The position numbers and the translations under genes are program-made. Source: Hyphomicrobiales bacterium (GTDB lineage Bacteria > Pseudomonadota > Alphaproteobacteria > Rhizobiales > Xanthobacteraceae). Taken from it: DNA of 41,939 bases. Of this stretch, positions 15,473 through 23,367 are shown in pieces (positions within the stretch are counted from its first letter, which is position 1; the number at the start of each line of letters is the position of its first letter). Where the stretch lies: contig JAGXAC010000008.1 of the NCBI GenBank assembly GCA_019075925.1, positions 1-41,939 of the forward strand, given 5' to 3'. The notes beneath the pieces were generated by a model that ran no database searches, was not told the origin of the DNA, and was given only the letters and a program-made list of their open reading frames with translations.

Positions 15473-16480
15473 ATGAAACGCTTCGCCCTTGCGTTTGCTG
15501 CCGTGCTTGCTTTTGCGCTTGGAGGACCGGCGCGAGCCGATGGGCCGATCATCATCAAATTCAGTCACGTGGTGTCGCCCGACGCTCCTAAGGGGAAAGC
15601 CGCGCTTCTGTTCAAGGAGCTGGCCGAGAAATACACCGACGGTCGGGTCAAGGTCGAAGTCTATCCGAACTCGTCACTCTATAAGGACAAGGAAGAGCTG
15701 GAAGCGCTGCAGCTCGGATCGGTGCAATTGCTGGCGCCGTCGATCTCGAAATTCGGCCCGCTCGGTGTCAAGGAGTTCGACGTTTTCGACCTGCCGTTCT
15801 TGATGAACGACGACGCGCATGCCCGGCAGATGATGGCGAGCCCGGTGATGGCCGAGCTCAACAAGAAGCTGGAGGCCAAGGGCGTTTCGCCGCTCGCCTA
15901 CTGGGACAACGGCTCCCACGACTATACGTGCAACAGGCCATTGATCCTGCCGGAGGACTTCCGCGGCCTGAAGATGCGCATCCAGGGCAGCAAGGTCCAG
16001 GATGCCGTCGCGCGCGAACTTGGCGCGCTGCCGCAGATCATCGCATTCGGCGCGCTTTATCAGGCGCTGCAAACCGGCGTCGTCGATGGCGAGGACAACG
16101 TCCCATCCAACATCTGGACGCAGAAATTCTACAACGTCCAGAAACATCTTACCATCTCCAATCATGCGCGGCTGACTTATGCGCTCGTAACCAACAAGCG
16201 ATTCTGGAATTCGCTGCCTGAAGACGTACGCAAACAGCTTGACCGTGCCGTCAAGGAAACCTCCGACTTCTTCAATGCGACGGCCGAGAAGGACAACGCC
16301 GACGCGCTGGAAAAGATCAAAGCATCGGGCAAGACCGACGTGCACGTGCTGACAGCAGCCGAGAAGAAGGCCTGGATCGCCAAGTTGATGCCGGTCCACG
16401 CTGAAATGCAGTCACGCTTCGGCAAGGAATTCATCGAGCGGATCTATAAGGCCTCGGGCTTCACGCCGCCGCAATCCTGA
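15473..16480 (+). CDS. TRAP transporter solute-binding protein (DctP family)
   Basis: A 335-residue periplasmic binding protein for a carboxylate-type solute, working with the two membrane proteins encoded next. A signal peptide spans about 1-22 (LAFAAVLAFALGGPARAD), then IIIKFSHVVSPDAPKGKAA, the classic DctP opening. FRGLKMRIQGSKVQDAVARELGA contains the conserved Arg that pairs with the ligand's carboxylate, and VVDGEDNVPSNIW is the usual ligand-pocket block. GGGAGGAAACC before the ATG at 15473 is a good ribosome-binding site. The solute cannot be named; the neighbouring CoA-transferase is compatible with an organic acid. Confidence 0.93.
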   Translation: MKRFALAFAAVLAFALGGPARADGPIIIKFSHVVSPDAPKGKAALLFKELAEKYTDGRVKVEVYPNSSLYKDKEELEALQLGSVQLLAPSISKFGPLGVKEFDVFDLPFLMNDDAHARQMMASPVMAELNKKLEAKGVSPLAYWDNGSHDYTCNRPLILPEDFRGLKMRIQGSKVQDAVARELGALPQIIAFGALYQALQTGVVDGEDNVPSNIWTQKFYNVQKHLTISNHARLTYALVTNKRFWNSLPEDVRKQLDRAVKETSDFFNATAEKDNADALEKIKASGKTDVHVLTAAEKKAWIAKLMPVHAEMQSRFGKEFIERIYKASGFTPPQS

Positions 16481-16500
16481 ACGCGCCGGAGCGTTCGGAA

Positions 16501-17157
16501 GTGTGGGGAAGCTTGCGAGTGCCGAGGTTGCTCAATCTGCTTCTCGATCGGATTGAAGAGTGGCTGATCGCCGCGCTGATCGGTGCAGCGACCATCCTGA
16601 CGTTCGTCGCTGTTCTCCATCGGTACGGCGCCAGCAACTCGGCCGAACTTGCCAGATGGGCGGGCGCGCATGGCCTGCGGCTGCTGCAGCACACGGCCGA
16701 CGGGGTTTACACCTGGCTTGCCCGAATCAACCTCGCCTGGGCGCAGGAACTCGCCACCTACATGTTCGTGTGGATGGCGAAATTTGGCGCCGCGCTTGGC
16801 GTGCGCACCGGCATTCACGTCGGCGTCGATATCCTGGTCAAGCGATTGACGCCCGGGGCGCGGAAGCCGGTGATCGTGTTTGCCCTTCTCTGTGGCGCGT
16901 TGTTTACCGGCGTCATCGGTACGCTCGGCGCCATTTATGTGCGCGATCTCGACCCCGATGAGGTTTCGCCCGAACTCGAATGGCCAAGCTGGATCATTTA
17001 TCTGTGCATCCCGCTCGGCTCGTATTTGATGTGCTTTCGGTTTTTGCAGGTCATGTGGCGGTACCTGCACGGCAGTGGCGTGCCGCACCAGTCATACGGC
17101 CTCGAATATGAAGCGCCGCACCAAGATGCTGTCGCAGCCGGCGAGGGGGTGCGATGA
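16501..17157 (+). CDS. TRAP transporter small permease (DctQ family)
   Basis: A 218-residue inner-membrane protein. DctQ proteins have four helices; here the first (about 20-42) is followed by an unusually long segment (about 43-75) before WAQELATYMFVWMAKFGAALGVRTGIHVGVDIL, the most conserved DctQ block, and two further helices at about 122-145 and 162-185. The start is GTG at 16501 with GGAG nine bases upstream; GTG at 16519 is a possible alternative. It begins 20 bases after the binding protein stop and overlaps the large permease start by four bases (ATGA). Confidence 0.88.
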   Translation: MWGSLRVPRLLNLLLDRIEEWLIAALIGAATILTFVAVLHRYGASNSAELARWAGAHGLRLLQHTADGVYTWLARINLAWAQELATYMFVWMAKFGAALGVRTGIHVGVDILVKRLTPGARKPVIVFALLCGALFTGVIGTLGAIYVRDLDPDEVSPELEWPSWIIYLCIPLGSYLMCFRFLQVMWRYLHGSGVPHQSYGLEYEAPHQDAVAAGEGVR

Positions 17158-18626
17158 CGCTCGCCTCGCATGTGTCAAAATCGCCGGCGCCGCAGCCGTT
17201 TCGATCCTCGGTCACGGCCGCATGCATCGTCATCACGCCGATTGCGCTGGCGCTGATCTGTTTCGCCGCGCGGCTGCACATCATCGAGCTGTCGCACATG
17301 GTGCGCGCCGAGCTTTTGTTCGCGCTGCTGCTCGCGCTGATGGCGTGCGGTATGCCGGTTTCGATCGCGCTCGGTCTCTCCGTCCTCACGTATTTGTTCA
17401 TTCTTTCGGATGTCGACCCGAAGATGGTCGGGTTGAAGCTGTTCACCAGCCTCGACCGCTTCGAGATCATGGCGATCCCGTTCTTCATCCTGGCCGGCAA
17501 TTTTCTCACCGCCGGCGGCGTCGCCCGCCGCATGATCGATTTTGCCGCCTCGTTGATCGGGCATTGGTTCGGCGGTCTCGGGCTCGCCGGCGTGGTCGCT
17601 TGCGCGCTGTTCGCAGCCATATCCGGGTCCTCGGTCGCCACCGTTGTCGGCATCGGCTCCATCGTCTTGCCGGCGCTTCTGCAGAGCGGATATCCACCGC
17701 GGTTCGGCGGCGGCGTGATCGCCACATCCGGGGCCCTCGGCATTCTGTTTCCGCCGTCGATCAACCTTGTCATTTACGCGGTCGCGACGAGCGGTATGCA
17801 GCCGCGCGGGCCCGATGGCGCTGTCGTCGATTCCGCCTCGGTCGGGCAGCTTTTCATGGCCGGCGTGGTGCCCGGCCTCATCCTTGCCGTCATGCTCGGC
17901 GCGACGACGTGGTATCGCGCCTGGCGCAACGACTATCCGCGCATGCCCCGCGCCAGCTGGCGCGAATGCAGGCGCACATTCCGTGACAGCATTTGGGGGC
18001 TACTGCTGATCGTGCTCGTGCTCGGCGGCATCTATTCCGGCCTGTTCACGCCGACCGAAGCCGCCGCCGTCGCTGCGGTGTACGCACTCATCATCGCCGT
18101 GTTTGTCTACAAGGGATTGAAGCTCGGCGAAGTGCCGGCCGTCTTGCTGAAGGCGGCATCGATGAGTGCGATGATCCTCTACATCATCACCAATGCGGCG
18201 GTGTTTTCTTGGCTGCTGACCTCCGAGCAAATTCCGCAGTCGATGGCCGAATGGATGACCGCGCAAGGGTTCGGCACCGTCGGATTTCTGCTGATCACCA
18301 ACGTTGTGCTGCTTGCTGCCGGGAACTTCATGGACCCGGCGGCCATCGTCCTAATCATGGCGCCGATCCTGTTTCCCATGGCTGCCGCGCTCGGCGTCAA
18401 TGCGGTTCACCTCGGTATCCTTATGGTCGTAAACATGGAGGTCGGCCTGTGTCATCCGCCGGTGGGCTTAAACCTTTATGTCGCCTCCGGTATCACGGGA
18501 ATGGGCATTGCCGAACTTACGATCGCCGTGCTGCCGTGGCTCGCCACCATGCTGATCTTCCTGATCATGGTCACCTACATTCCCGCGCTGTCGCTGTGGC
18601 TGCCGCATATGCTGGGACTGCTGTGA
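17154..18626 (+). CDS. TRAP transporter large permease (DctM family)
   Basis: A 490-residue inner-membrane protein that forms the sodium-coupled transport channel. It has about 12-13 hydrophobic segments, the DctM blocks FFILAGNFLTAGGVARRMIDFA, AISGSSVATVVGIGSI, GALGILFPPSINLVIYAVAT, FTPTEAAAVAAVYAL and PPVGLNLYVASGITGM. It is about 60 residues longer than typical DctM, mostly through an extra N-terminal stretch with two hydrophobic segments. The ATG overlaps the DctQ stop. The operon is thus dctP-dctQ-dctM in order, a complete tripartite importer. Confidence 0.94.
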   Translation: MTLASHVSKSPAPQPFRSSVTAACIVITPIALALICFAARLHIIELSHMVRAELLFALLLALMACGMPVSIALGLSVLTYLFILSDVDPKMVGLKLFTSLDRFEIMAIPFFILAGNFLTAGGVARRMIDFAASLIGHWFGGLGLAGVVACALFAAISGSSVATVVGIGSIVLPALLQSGYPPRFGGGVIATSGALGILFPPSINLVIYAVATSGMQPRGPDGAVVDSASVGQLFMAGVVPGLILAVMLGATTWYRAWRNDYPRMPRASWRECRRTFRDSIWGLLLIVLVLGGIYSGLFTPTEAAAVAAVYALIIAVFVYKGLKLGEVPAVLLKAASMSAMILYIITNAAVFSWLLTSEQIPQSMAEWMTAQGFGTVGFLLITNVVLLAAGNFMDPAAIVLIMAPILFPMAAALGVNAVHLGILMVVNMEVGLCHPPVGLNLYVASGITGMGIAELTIAVLPWLATMLIFLIMVTYIPALSLWLPHMLGLL

Positions 18627-18740
18627 GGAAAACTGCCAACCGGCGTTCGTGTCGGTCGAAACCGGCATTCGCCAATGGCGCATTGTGAGGATAATGGCAG
18701 CGCCTATTTTTGCGGGCAGCATGCGTGAGGAGGAGCGGCG

Positions 18741-19799
18741 ATGACAGCACAGGCGCTTTTGCGACGACTAGCCATCGAGCATCCGATCCTGCTCGCGCCG
18801 ATGGCAGGCAGTGGCGGCACCCCGGAACTCGCCGCCGCCGTGTCGAATGCCGGCGGGCTTGGGGCGTGGGGCGGCGCATATGCGAAGCCGGACGACCTCG
18901 CCGCCGCGATCCGGAAAATCCGCCAACTGACTGCGCGACCGTTCAACATAAACCTGTTCGCCGGCGGCTATGCAACAGATCATGGGATCGATCCGCGGCC
19001 GATGCTGGAGATCGTCGGGCAAGTGCATGCCGAGCTCGGGCTGCCGCCGCCCAGTCTGCCGCCGCTGGCGGAAAGCCCGTTCGCTGCGCAGCTCGAGGTG
19101 GTGCTTGAGGAGCGTCCGCCGGTTTTCAGTTTCACTTTCGGGGCTCCGTCGGCCGCGCAGATGGCCGCCCTCAAGAAGCGCGATATCGTCGTGATTGGCA
19201 CGGCAACGACGGGGGAAGAGGCGCGGATTTTAGCGCAATTGGGCGTCGATGCGATCGTCGCACAGGGTGCGGAAGCGGGCGCCCATCGCGGCACGTTTGC
19301 GGCGTCGTTTGAAGATTCGATGGTGCCGCTCGCGCGCCTCATGCGCGACATTCGCACTGCCGATATCGCGGTTCCGGTGATCGCATCCGGCGGCATTATG
19401 GATGCGCGGGACGTTGCTCGGTGCCTCGGCGACGGTGCCGCGGCCGTCCAACTTGGGACAGCATTTCTGCCGTGTCCCGAATCGGGCGCTCCGCCGGTTC
19501 ACAAGCAGGCGCTGCTCGCCGCCAAGAAGGACACGACGGTAATCACGCGTGCCTTCTCAGGGCGGCCGGCGCGCGGTTTGAGCAACCGGTTCATCGCGAT
19601 GGTGGCGGGCAAGGAACAAGCGATCCTGCCGTTCCGGCAACAAAACGATCTCACCCGCCCGATGCGCAACGCTGCCGGACAAAGAGGCGTTGCCGACTTG
19701 ATCTCGTTGTGGGCCGGGCAGGGCGTGGCGCGATCGCGCGCAATGCCGGCAGCCGATCTGGTGGCCGTCTTGCTGGAAGAAATTCCGGTCCATCCGTAG
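18741..19799 (+). CDS. Nitronate monooxygenase-like FMN flavoprotein
   Basis: A 352-residue TIM-barrel flavoprotein of the 2-nitropropane dioxygenase / nitronate monooxygenase family, which oxidises alkyl nitronates; some relatives are enoyl reductases or unknown oxidases. The N-terminus HPILLAPMAGSGGTPELAAAVSNAGGLG is the FMN-binding opening, His182 in AQGAEAGAHRGTF is the proposed catalytic base, and PVIASGGIMDARDV with GAAAVQLGTAF binds the FMN phosphate. An AGGAGGAGCGGCG stretch gives the ATG at 18741 a ribosome-binding site. It is followed after seven bases by the CoA-transferase gene and they are probably co-transcribed, which suggests the flavoprotein serves a CoA-ester pathway. Confidence 0.88.
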   Translation: MTAQALLRRLAIEHPILLAPMAGSGGTPELAAAVSNAGGLGAWGGAYAKPDDLAAAIRKIRQLTARPFNINLFAGGYATDHGIDPRPMLEIVGQVHAELGLPPPSLPPLAESPFAAQLEVVLEERPPVFSFTFGAPSAAQMAALKKRDIVVIGTATTGEEARILAQLGVDAIVAQGAEAGAHRGTFAASFEDSMVPLARLMRDIRTADIAVPVIASGGIMDARDVARCLGDGAAAVQLGTAFLPCPESGAPPVHKQALLAAKKDTTVITRAFSGRPARGLSNRFIAMVAGKEQAILPFRQQNDLTRPMRNAAGQRGVADLISLWAGQGVARSRAMPAADLVAVLLEEIPVHP

Positions 19800-19806
19800 A
19801 AGATCC

Positions 19807-21228
19807 GTGACCGCCGCCCCTTCGTCTCGCGACATCGTGGCCGAGCTTTGGCGGCGGGCGGGCGGCGACGTTTCCGCGCTCGACGATCTGAAACTCAGCG
19901 GCGCGGAGCCGGCGCTGCCGTCATCCTTTCGGGTCGGCGCGGCGGCACAGGCGAGCATCGCGGCCGCGGCGCTCGCCGCCGCCGAGCTGCGATACCGAGC
20001 CGGTGCGGCCCGGCAGGCGGTCAGCGTCGACATGCGGCATGCGGCGATCGAGTTTCGGAGCGAGCATTACCTGACCATCGGCGGAAAAGCGCCGGCAACG
20101 ATGTTCGACCCGCTGTTCGCCGCTTACGCGACCGGTGATGACCGTTTCGTGCGACTGCATATGAATTTTCCGCACCATCGGGAAAACGTGCTCAAATTTC
20201 TCGATTGTGCGCCGACGCGCGCATCGATCGAGGCGGCGCTCCGCCAGTGGGAAGCTGTCGCGTTCGAGGCTGAGGCTTACCAGCGCGGTTGTGTGGTTGC
20301 CGCCATGCGCTCACCCGAGGAATGGGCGGCGCATCCGCAAGCGGCCGCCGTGGCGAGCATGCCTCCCGTGCTGATCGAAAAGATCGGTGACGCGCCGCCG
20401 CGTCCGCTGCCGCGGGGCGCGCGGCCGCTGTCCGGGCTGCGCGTGCTCGATTTGACGCGGATCATCGCGGGTCCCGTCGCCGGCCGGGCGCTCGCGGCGC
20501 ACGGTGCCGATGTGATGCGGATTTCCGCGCCGGGCCTGCCCTTTATCGACTGGCTGGTGAAGGATACGGGACGCGGCAAGCTGTCGGCTTACGCCGATCT
20601 CGCCTCGCCGGAGGGGAAAGAAACGCTGGCACGGCTGGTGGAAGGTGCCGACATTGTATTGCAGGCGTTCCGGCCCGGCGCGCTTGACGCTCGCGGGTTT
20701 GGAATTGCCGATATGGCGGCGACGCGCCCTGGCGTGGTCTATGGCTCGTTGTCGGCTTATGGCGCCGCCGGGCCGTGGGCCGGCCGTCGCGGTTTCGATT
20801 CGCTGGTGCAGACCGCGACCGGCTTCAACCACATGGAGGCGCAGGCTGCCGGTACCGAGGGCCCGAAAGAGCTGCCGTGCCAGGCGCTCGATCATGCCTC
20901 CGGTTATCTTCTGGCATTCGGCACGTTGATGGCCCGCATCCGGCAGGCAAGCGAGGGCGGCTCCTGGCGGGTACGTGTCTCGCTGGCGGCGACCGGGCGC
21001 TGGCTATGGAATTTGGGCCGAATTGAAAACGGTTTCTCCGCGCGGATTCCGTCGCGTGCCGACGTAGAGGATTTGCTGGAGGAGAGCCCGTCGCCGTTTG
21101 GGCCAATGCGCGCCGTGCGCCACGCCGCGCAACTTTCCGACACCCCGGCCGCGTGGACGAGGCCGTCGGTGCCGCTCGGCACGCACCCGGCGGTATGGCC
21201 GTCAATTCCGAAAGTCGTCCGAGCTTAG
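19807..21228 (+). CDS. Family III CoA-transferase with swapped (permuted-like) sequence blocks
   Basis: A 473-residue CaiB/BaiF-type CoA-transferase starting at GTG 19807. The second half, from about 208, reads like the usual N-terminus of the family: LSGLRVLDLTRIIAGPVAGR, GADVMRIS, ADIVLQAFRPGALDARGFG, VYGSLSAYGAAGPWAGRRGFD, with Asp362 in LDHASGYLLAFG in the catalytic aspartate region. The first half (about 40-190) instead contains features usually found in the middle and C-terminal part of the family (VRLHMNFPHHRENVL, EEWAAHPQAAAVA). The order therefore looks permuted or fused. Acyl donor and acceptor are unknown. The last 27 bases overlap, in opposite direction, the end of the nitrile hydratase accessory gene. 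Confidence 0.85.
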   Translation: MTAAPSSRDIVAELWRRAGGDVSALDDLKLSGAEPALPSSFRVGAAAQASIAAAALAAAELRYRAGAARQAVSVDMRHAAIEFRSEHYLTIGGKAPATMFDPLFAAYATGDDRFVRLHMNFPHHRENVLKFLDCAPTRASIEAALRQWEAVAFEAEAYQRGCVVAAMRSPEEWAAHPQAAAVASMPPVLIEKIGDAPPRPLPRGARPLSGLRVLDLTRIIAGPVAGRALAAHGADVMRISAPGLPFIDWLVKDTGRGKLSAYADLASPEGKETLARLVEGADIVLQAFRPGALDARGFGIADMAATRPGVVYGSLSAYGAAGPWAGRRGFDSLVQTATGFNHMEAQAAGTEGPKELPCQALDHASGYLLAFGTLMARIRQASEGGSWRVRVSLAATGRWLWNLGRIENGFSARIPSRADVEDLLEESPSPFGPMRAVRHAAQLSDTPAAWTRPSVPLGTHPAVWPSIPKVVRA

Positions 21229-21528
21229 CTCGATTGGCGAGCCATGCGGCGTCCGCGCGCAGGCGCGCTGCCAGGCGTCGCGCGTGCGTGCGAGCGTCTG
21301 CGTATCGGCAAGGCCCTTGGCCGCCACCAGCCGTTCGAGCGCCGCCATCCAGTGACGATAATAGGTCTCTCCCGTATCGTGATCGCCGGCGGCTTGCGCC
21401 CTTTTGATTTCATCGCCGAGGGCTGCCGCCCATTCGTTTCGCGTGAACACGCCGCGCTCCTGCAACGAGACCGCCAGCGCAAACGCCTGCGCTTCCCATG
21501 GTTCGCGGAATACCGGACCGTCCTTCAT
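21202..21528 (-). CDS. Nitrile hydratase accessory (activator-like) protein
   Basis: A 108-residue small protein typical of the third gene in nitrile hydratase operons, thought to help insert cobalt into the alpha subunit. The opening PVFREPWEAQAFALAVSLQERG resembles the N-terminal part of the beta subunit, to which these accessory proteins are related, and FTRNEWAAALG and ETYYRHWMAALERLV follow the usual spacing. The start at 21528 overlaps the beta-subunit stop as ATGA; the open frame upstream is a shadow of the beta gene. Its tail overlaps the convergent CoA-transferase gene by 27 bases. Confidence 0.85.
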   Translation of the reverse strand: MKDGPVFREPWEAQAFALAVSLQERGVFTRNEWAAALGDEIKRAQAAGDHDTGETYYRHWMAALERLVAAKGLADTQTLARTRDAWQRACARTPHGSPIELSSDDFRN

Positions 21529-22190
21529 GGTTGGGTCGGCTCCAGATACGGCTCGAACGCCTCGATCGAAACCTTGAGCGTCGGATCGGTGCCATCGCCC
21601 CACAGCGTACGGCCGTCAAACAGCACGGTATAGAGCCATTGCGGGTTCTCACCGGCGCCGATCGCAACCGAGTCGGGAAACACGTGGCAGCCGCGGATCG
21701 CTTCGATCACGCCGACATGGCCGCGCGCATACCGCGGCAAGCGCGTGTGCGTGGTCGGATGAATATTCCTGGTCCGCACGCGATCGCCGACCGTAAACCG
21801 CGCCGGCGCCGTTGCTTTGCGGAAAAACGATCCGCGCGTCAGTGTGCGCGGGACTTCGGCGACGGTAAATTTCCGTTGCATCGGCTTGCCGGCGCGCGCA
21901 ACGCGGCCCGCGGCGAGTTCATCGGCACCCGCAAATCCACGCGCGACCACCATATTCTCAAGCCGCCGCGCCCATTTGCCGTAGTACGAACTGCCGAGAT
22001 AAATCCCCGGCGGCAGCATCTCGATGCCGGCACGGCCTTCATCGATGGTCCAGGCGCCGATCGCACCCATGGCGCGGTTGAGTGCAAGGCAGCGCGCTTC
22101 CCATTCGGCATGGAACGCCGGCTCGTCCGCCTCCGGTTCGACCCTGCCGAAGCCGTGCATGCCGCCCATGTCGTGGATGCCGTCCGTCAC
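21525..22190 (-). CDS. nthB: Nitrile hydratase beta subunit
   Basis: A 221-residue subunit of nitrile hydratase, which hydrates nitriles to amides. The N-terminus TDGIHDMGGMHGFGRVEPE is the family opening, followed by WEARCLALNRAMGAIGAWTIDEGRAGIE and, near residue 125, the SH3-like barrel portion FTVGDRVRTRNIHPTTHTRLPRYARGHVG. The start is GTG at 22190, overlapping the alpha-subunit stop as GTGA; the track upstream is a shadow. A single full-length beta chain argues against thiocyanate hydrolase, where this chain is split in two. Confidence 0.93.
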   Translation of the reverse strand: MTDGIHDMGGMHGFGRVEPEADEPAFHAEWEARCLALNRAMGAIGAWTIDEGRAGIEMLPPGIYLGSSYYGKWARRLENMVVARGFAGADELAAGRVARAGKPMQRKFTVAEVPRTLTRGSFFRKATAPARFTVGDRVRTRNIHPTTHTRLPRYARGHVGVIEAIRGCHVFPDSVAIGAGENPQWLYTVLFDGRTLWGDGTDPTLKVSIEAFEPYLEPTQP

Positions 22191-22822
22191 GCGACCTCGT
22201 TGGGTTGTTTCGGTAAGCCGGTGCCAATCATGCAATCGCGCGTTACCAGCGCGGCCAGCTTTTCCTCGCTCCAGCCGTCGGTTCCGGCCGGACGCATCGG
22301 CAGTACGATAAATCGGGTCTCGGCGGTCGAATCCCAGACGCGGATTTGCGTATCCGGCGCCAGCGTCAGACCGAAGTCGGCGAGCACGCCACGCGGGTCA
22401 TTGACCGCACGCGAGCGGTACGGCGCCGATTTGTACCAGACCGGCGGTAGGCCGAGCACTTCCCACGGATAGCAGGAGCATAAGGTGCACACGATCATGT
22501 TGTGCAGGGTGGGCGTGTTCTCGACCGCGATCAGGTGATCGCCGACCCTGTTGATCAAGCCGAACGACTGCACGGCTTTGGTCGCGTCCTCAATCAGCGC
22601 ACTTCTGAATGCGGCATCGATCCACGCCCTGGCGACGACGCGCGCTCCATTATGCGGTCCGATCCGGGTCTCGTACGCTTCGATCATCAAATCGAGGGCG
22701 GCAGGATCGAGATAGCCCTTTTCGGCCAGCACGGTTTCCAGCGCTCGCACGCGCAACTGCATTTCGGAAAGTTCCGATCCATGCTCTTCATGGTGATCAC
22801 CGTGATCGCCGCCGTCCGTCAT
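22187..22822 (-). CDS. nthA: Nitrile hydratase alpha subunit, cobalt type
   Basis: A 211-residue metal-bearing subunit. The motif CTLCSCYPW (Cys112-Cys117) supplies three Cys and backbone amides to the active-site metal; Thr after the first Cys marks the cobalt type, whereas iron enzymes have Ser. GLPPVWYKSAPYRSRAVNDPRGVL is the following conserved block. The first 20 residues are unusually rich in His, Asp and Glu (GGDHGDHHEEHG), possibly helping metal capture. The ATG at 22822 has AGAGGTG just upstream; a GTG six bases earlier is a minor alternative. It is first in the three-gene operon. No amidase gene, the usual next step, lies nearby. Confidence 0.94.
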   Translation of the reverse strand: MTDGGDHGDHHEEHGSELSEMQLRVRALETVLAEKGYLDPAALDLMIEAYETRIGPHNGARVVARAWIDAAFRSALIEDATKAVQSFGLINRVGDHLIAVENTPTLHNMIVCTLCSCYPWEVLGLPPVWYKSAPYRSRAVNDPRGVLADFGLTLAPDTQIRVWDSTAETRFIVLPMRPAGTDGWSEEKLAALVTRDCMIGTGLPKQPNEVA

Positions 22823-23061
22823 TGACACCTCTTTGTTGGCCGCCGCGCACCATTGTGCCGCAGAGGGTGCGCACGCGCTACCCCTGAGGGCCGAGGCCGA
22901 TGCATGGATCTTTCGCGCGTCGCTGACGGGATCGACGCACCCGTGCGGACCGCCGCAAGCTTGAAATTATGCGCTCAGCGCGCTGACGTCCGCGCTGGCT
23001 CTCCGCCCGGCAACACTCCAACCGCATCGGTTTTTGGTGGGAGTGGCGGACGGCGAGGTCG

Positions 23062-23229
23062 CTATCTGACGCTTTCCGAGCTGGCGAGCGTGCTAAAGGC
23101 AACGCCATATCCACCGGAGAGCGCCTGGAAGTCGGGCGCACCTTGATGAAAGGCAACGATGCCGACCAGGCCAATCGTTGCGTAAAGCATTACGCCCAGC
23201 CACACGGTGAGTGCAAAAAGCTTTTCCAT
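23062..23229 (-). CDS. Possible small single-helix membrane protein
   Basis: A 55-residue frame starting at 23229 (MEKLFALTVWLGVMLYATIGLVG). It has a short charged N-terminus, one hydrophobic helix at about 5-28 and a polar C-terminus. No clear ribosome-binding site is seen. It sits 239 bases upstream of nthA on the same strand; that spacer holds no other convincing gene. I do not recognise it. If it is not real, 22823-23367 is a 545-base intergenic region containing only the palindromes noted separately. Confidence 0.4.
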   Translation of the reverse strand: MEKLFALTVWLGVMLYATIGLVGIVAFHQGAPDFQALSGGYGVAFSTLASSESVR

Positions 23230-23245
23230 TCTGGTGCCCGCGATG

Positions 23246-23260
23246 ATCCGAATATCGGAT
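23246..23260. promoter_or_regulatory. Perfect inverted repeat, possible operator
   Basis: ATCCGA and TCGGAT separated by ATA form a perfect inverted repeat in the spacer between the small minus-strand frame and the SDR gene. Size and symmetry fit a dimeric regulator site; which regulator is unknown. Confidence 0.35.
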
Positions 23261-23330
23261 ACCGAACGCACTGACCGCGCAAAGGTTCCTGCCCGGCGCT
23301 CTTTGCCGCTTGCCGAAGCGCCGGGGAATG

Positions 23331-23342
23331 GACACTAGTGTC
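23331..23342. promoter_or_regulatory. Perfect 12-base palindrome upstream of the SDR gene
   Basis: GACACTAGTGTC is fully self-complementary and ends 25 bases before the SDR start codon, where a repressor could block transcription start. It contains the GTG at 23338 that could be mistaken for the SDR start. Confidence 0.45.
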
Positions 23343-23367
23343 GGAAACGACATTGCGGGGAGGGCGC

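Noticed and set aside
21202-22822. Thiocyanate hydrolase instead of nitrile hydratase
   Set aside because: Both share the CTLCSC motif, but here the beta chain is one full-length gene; in thiocyanate hydrolase it is split into two.
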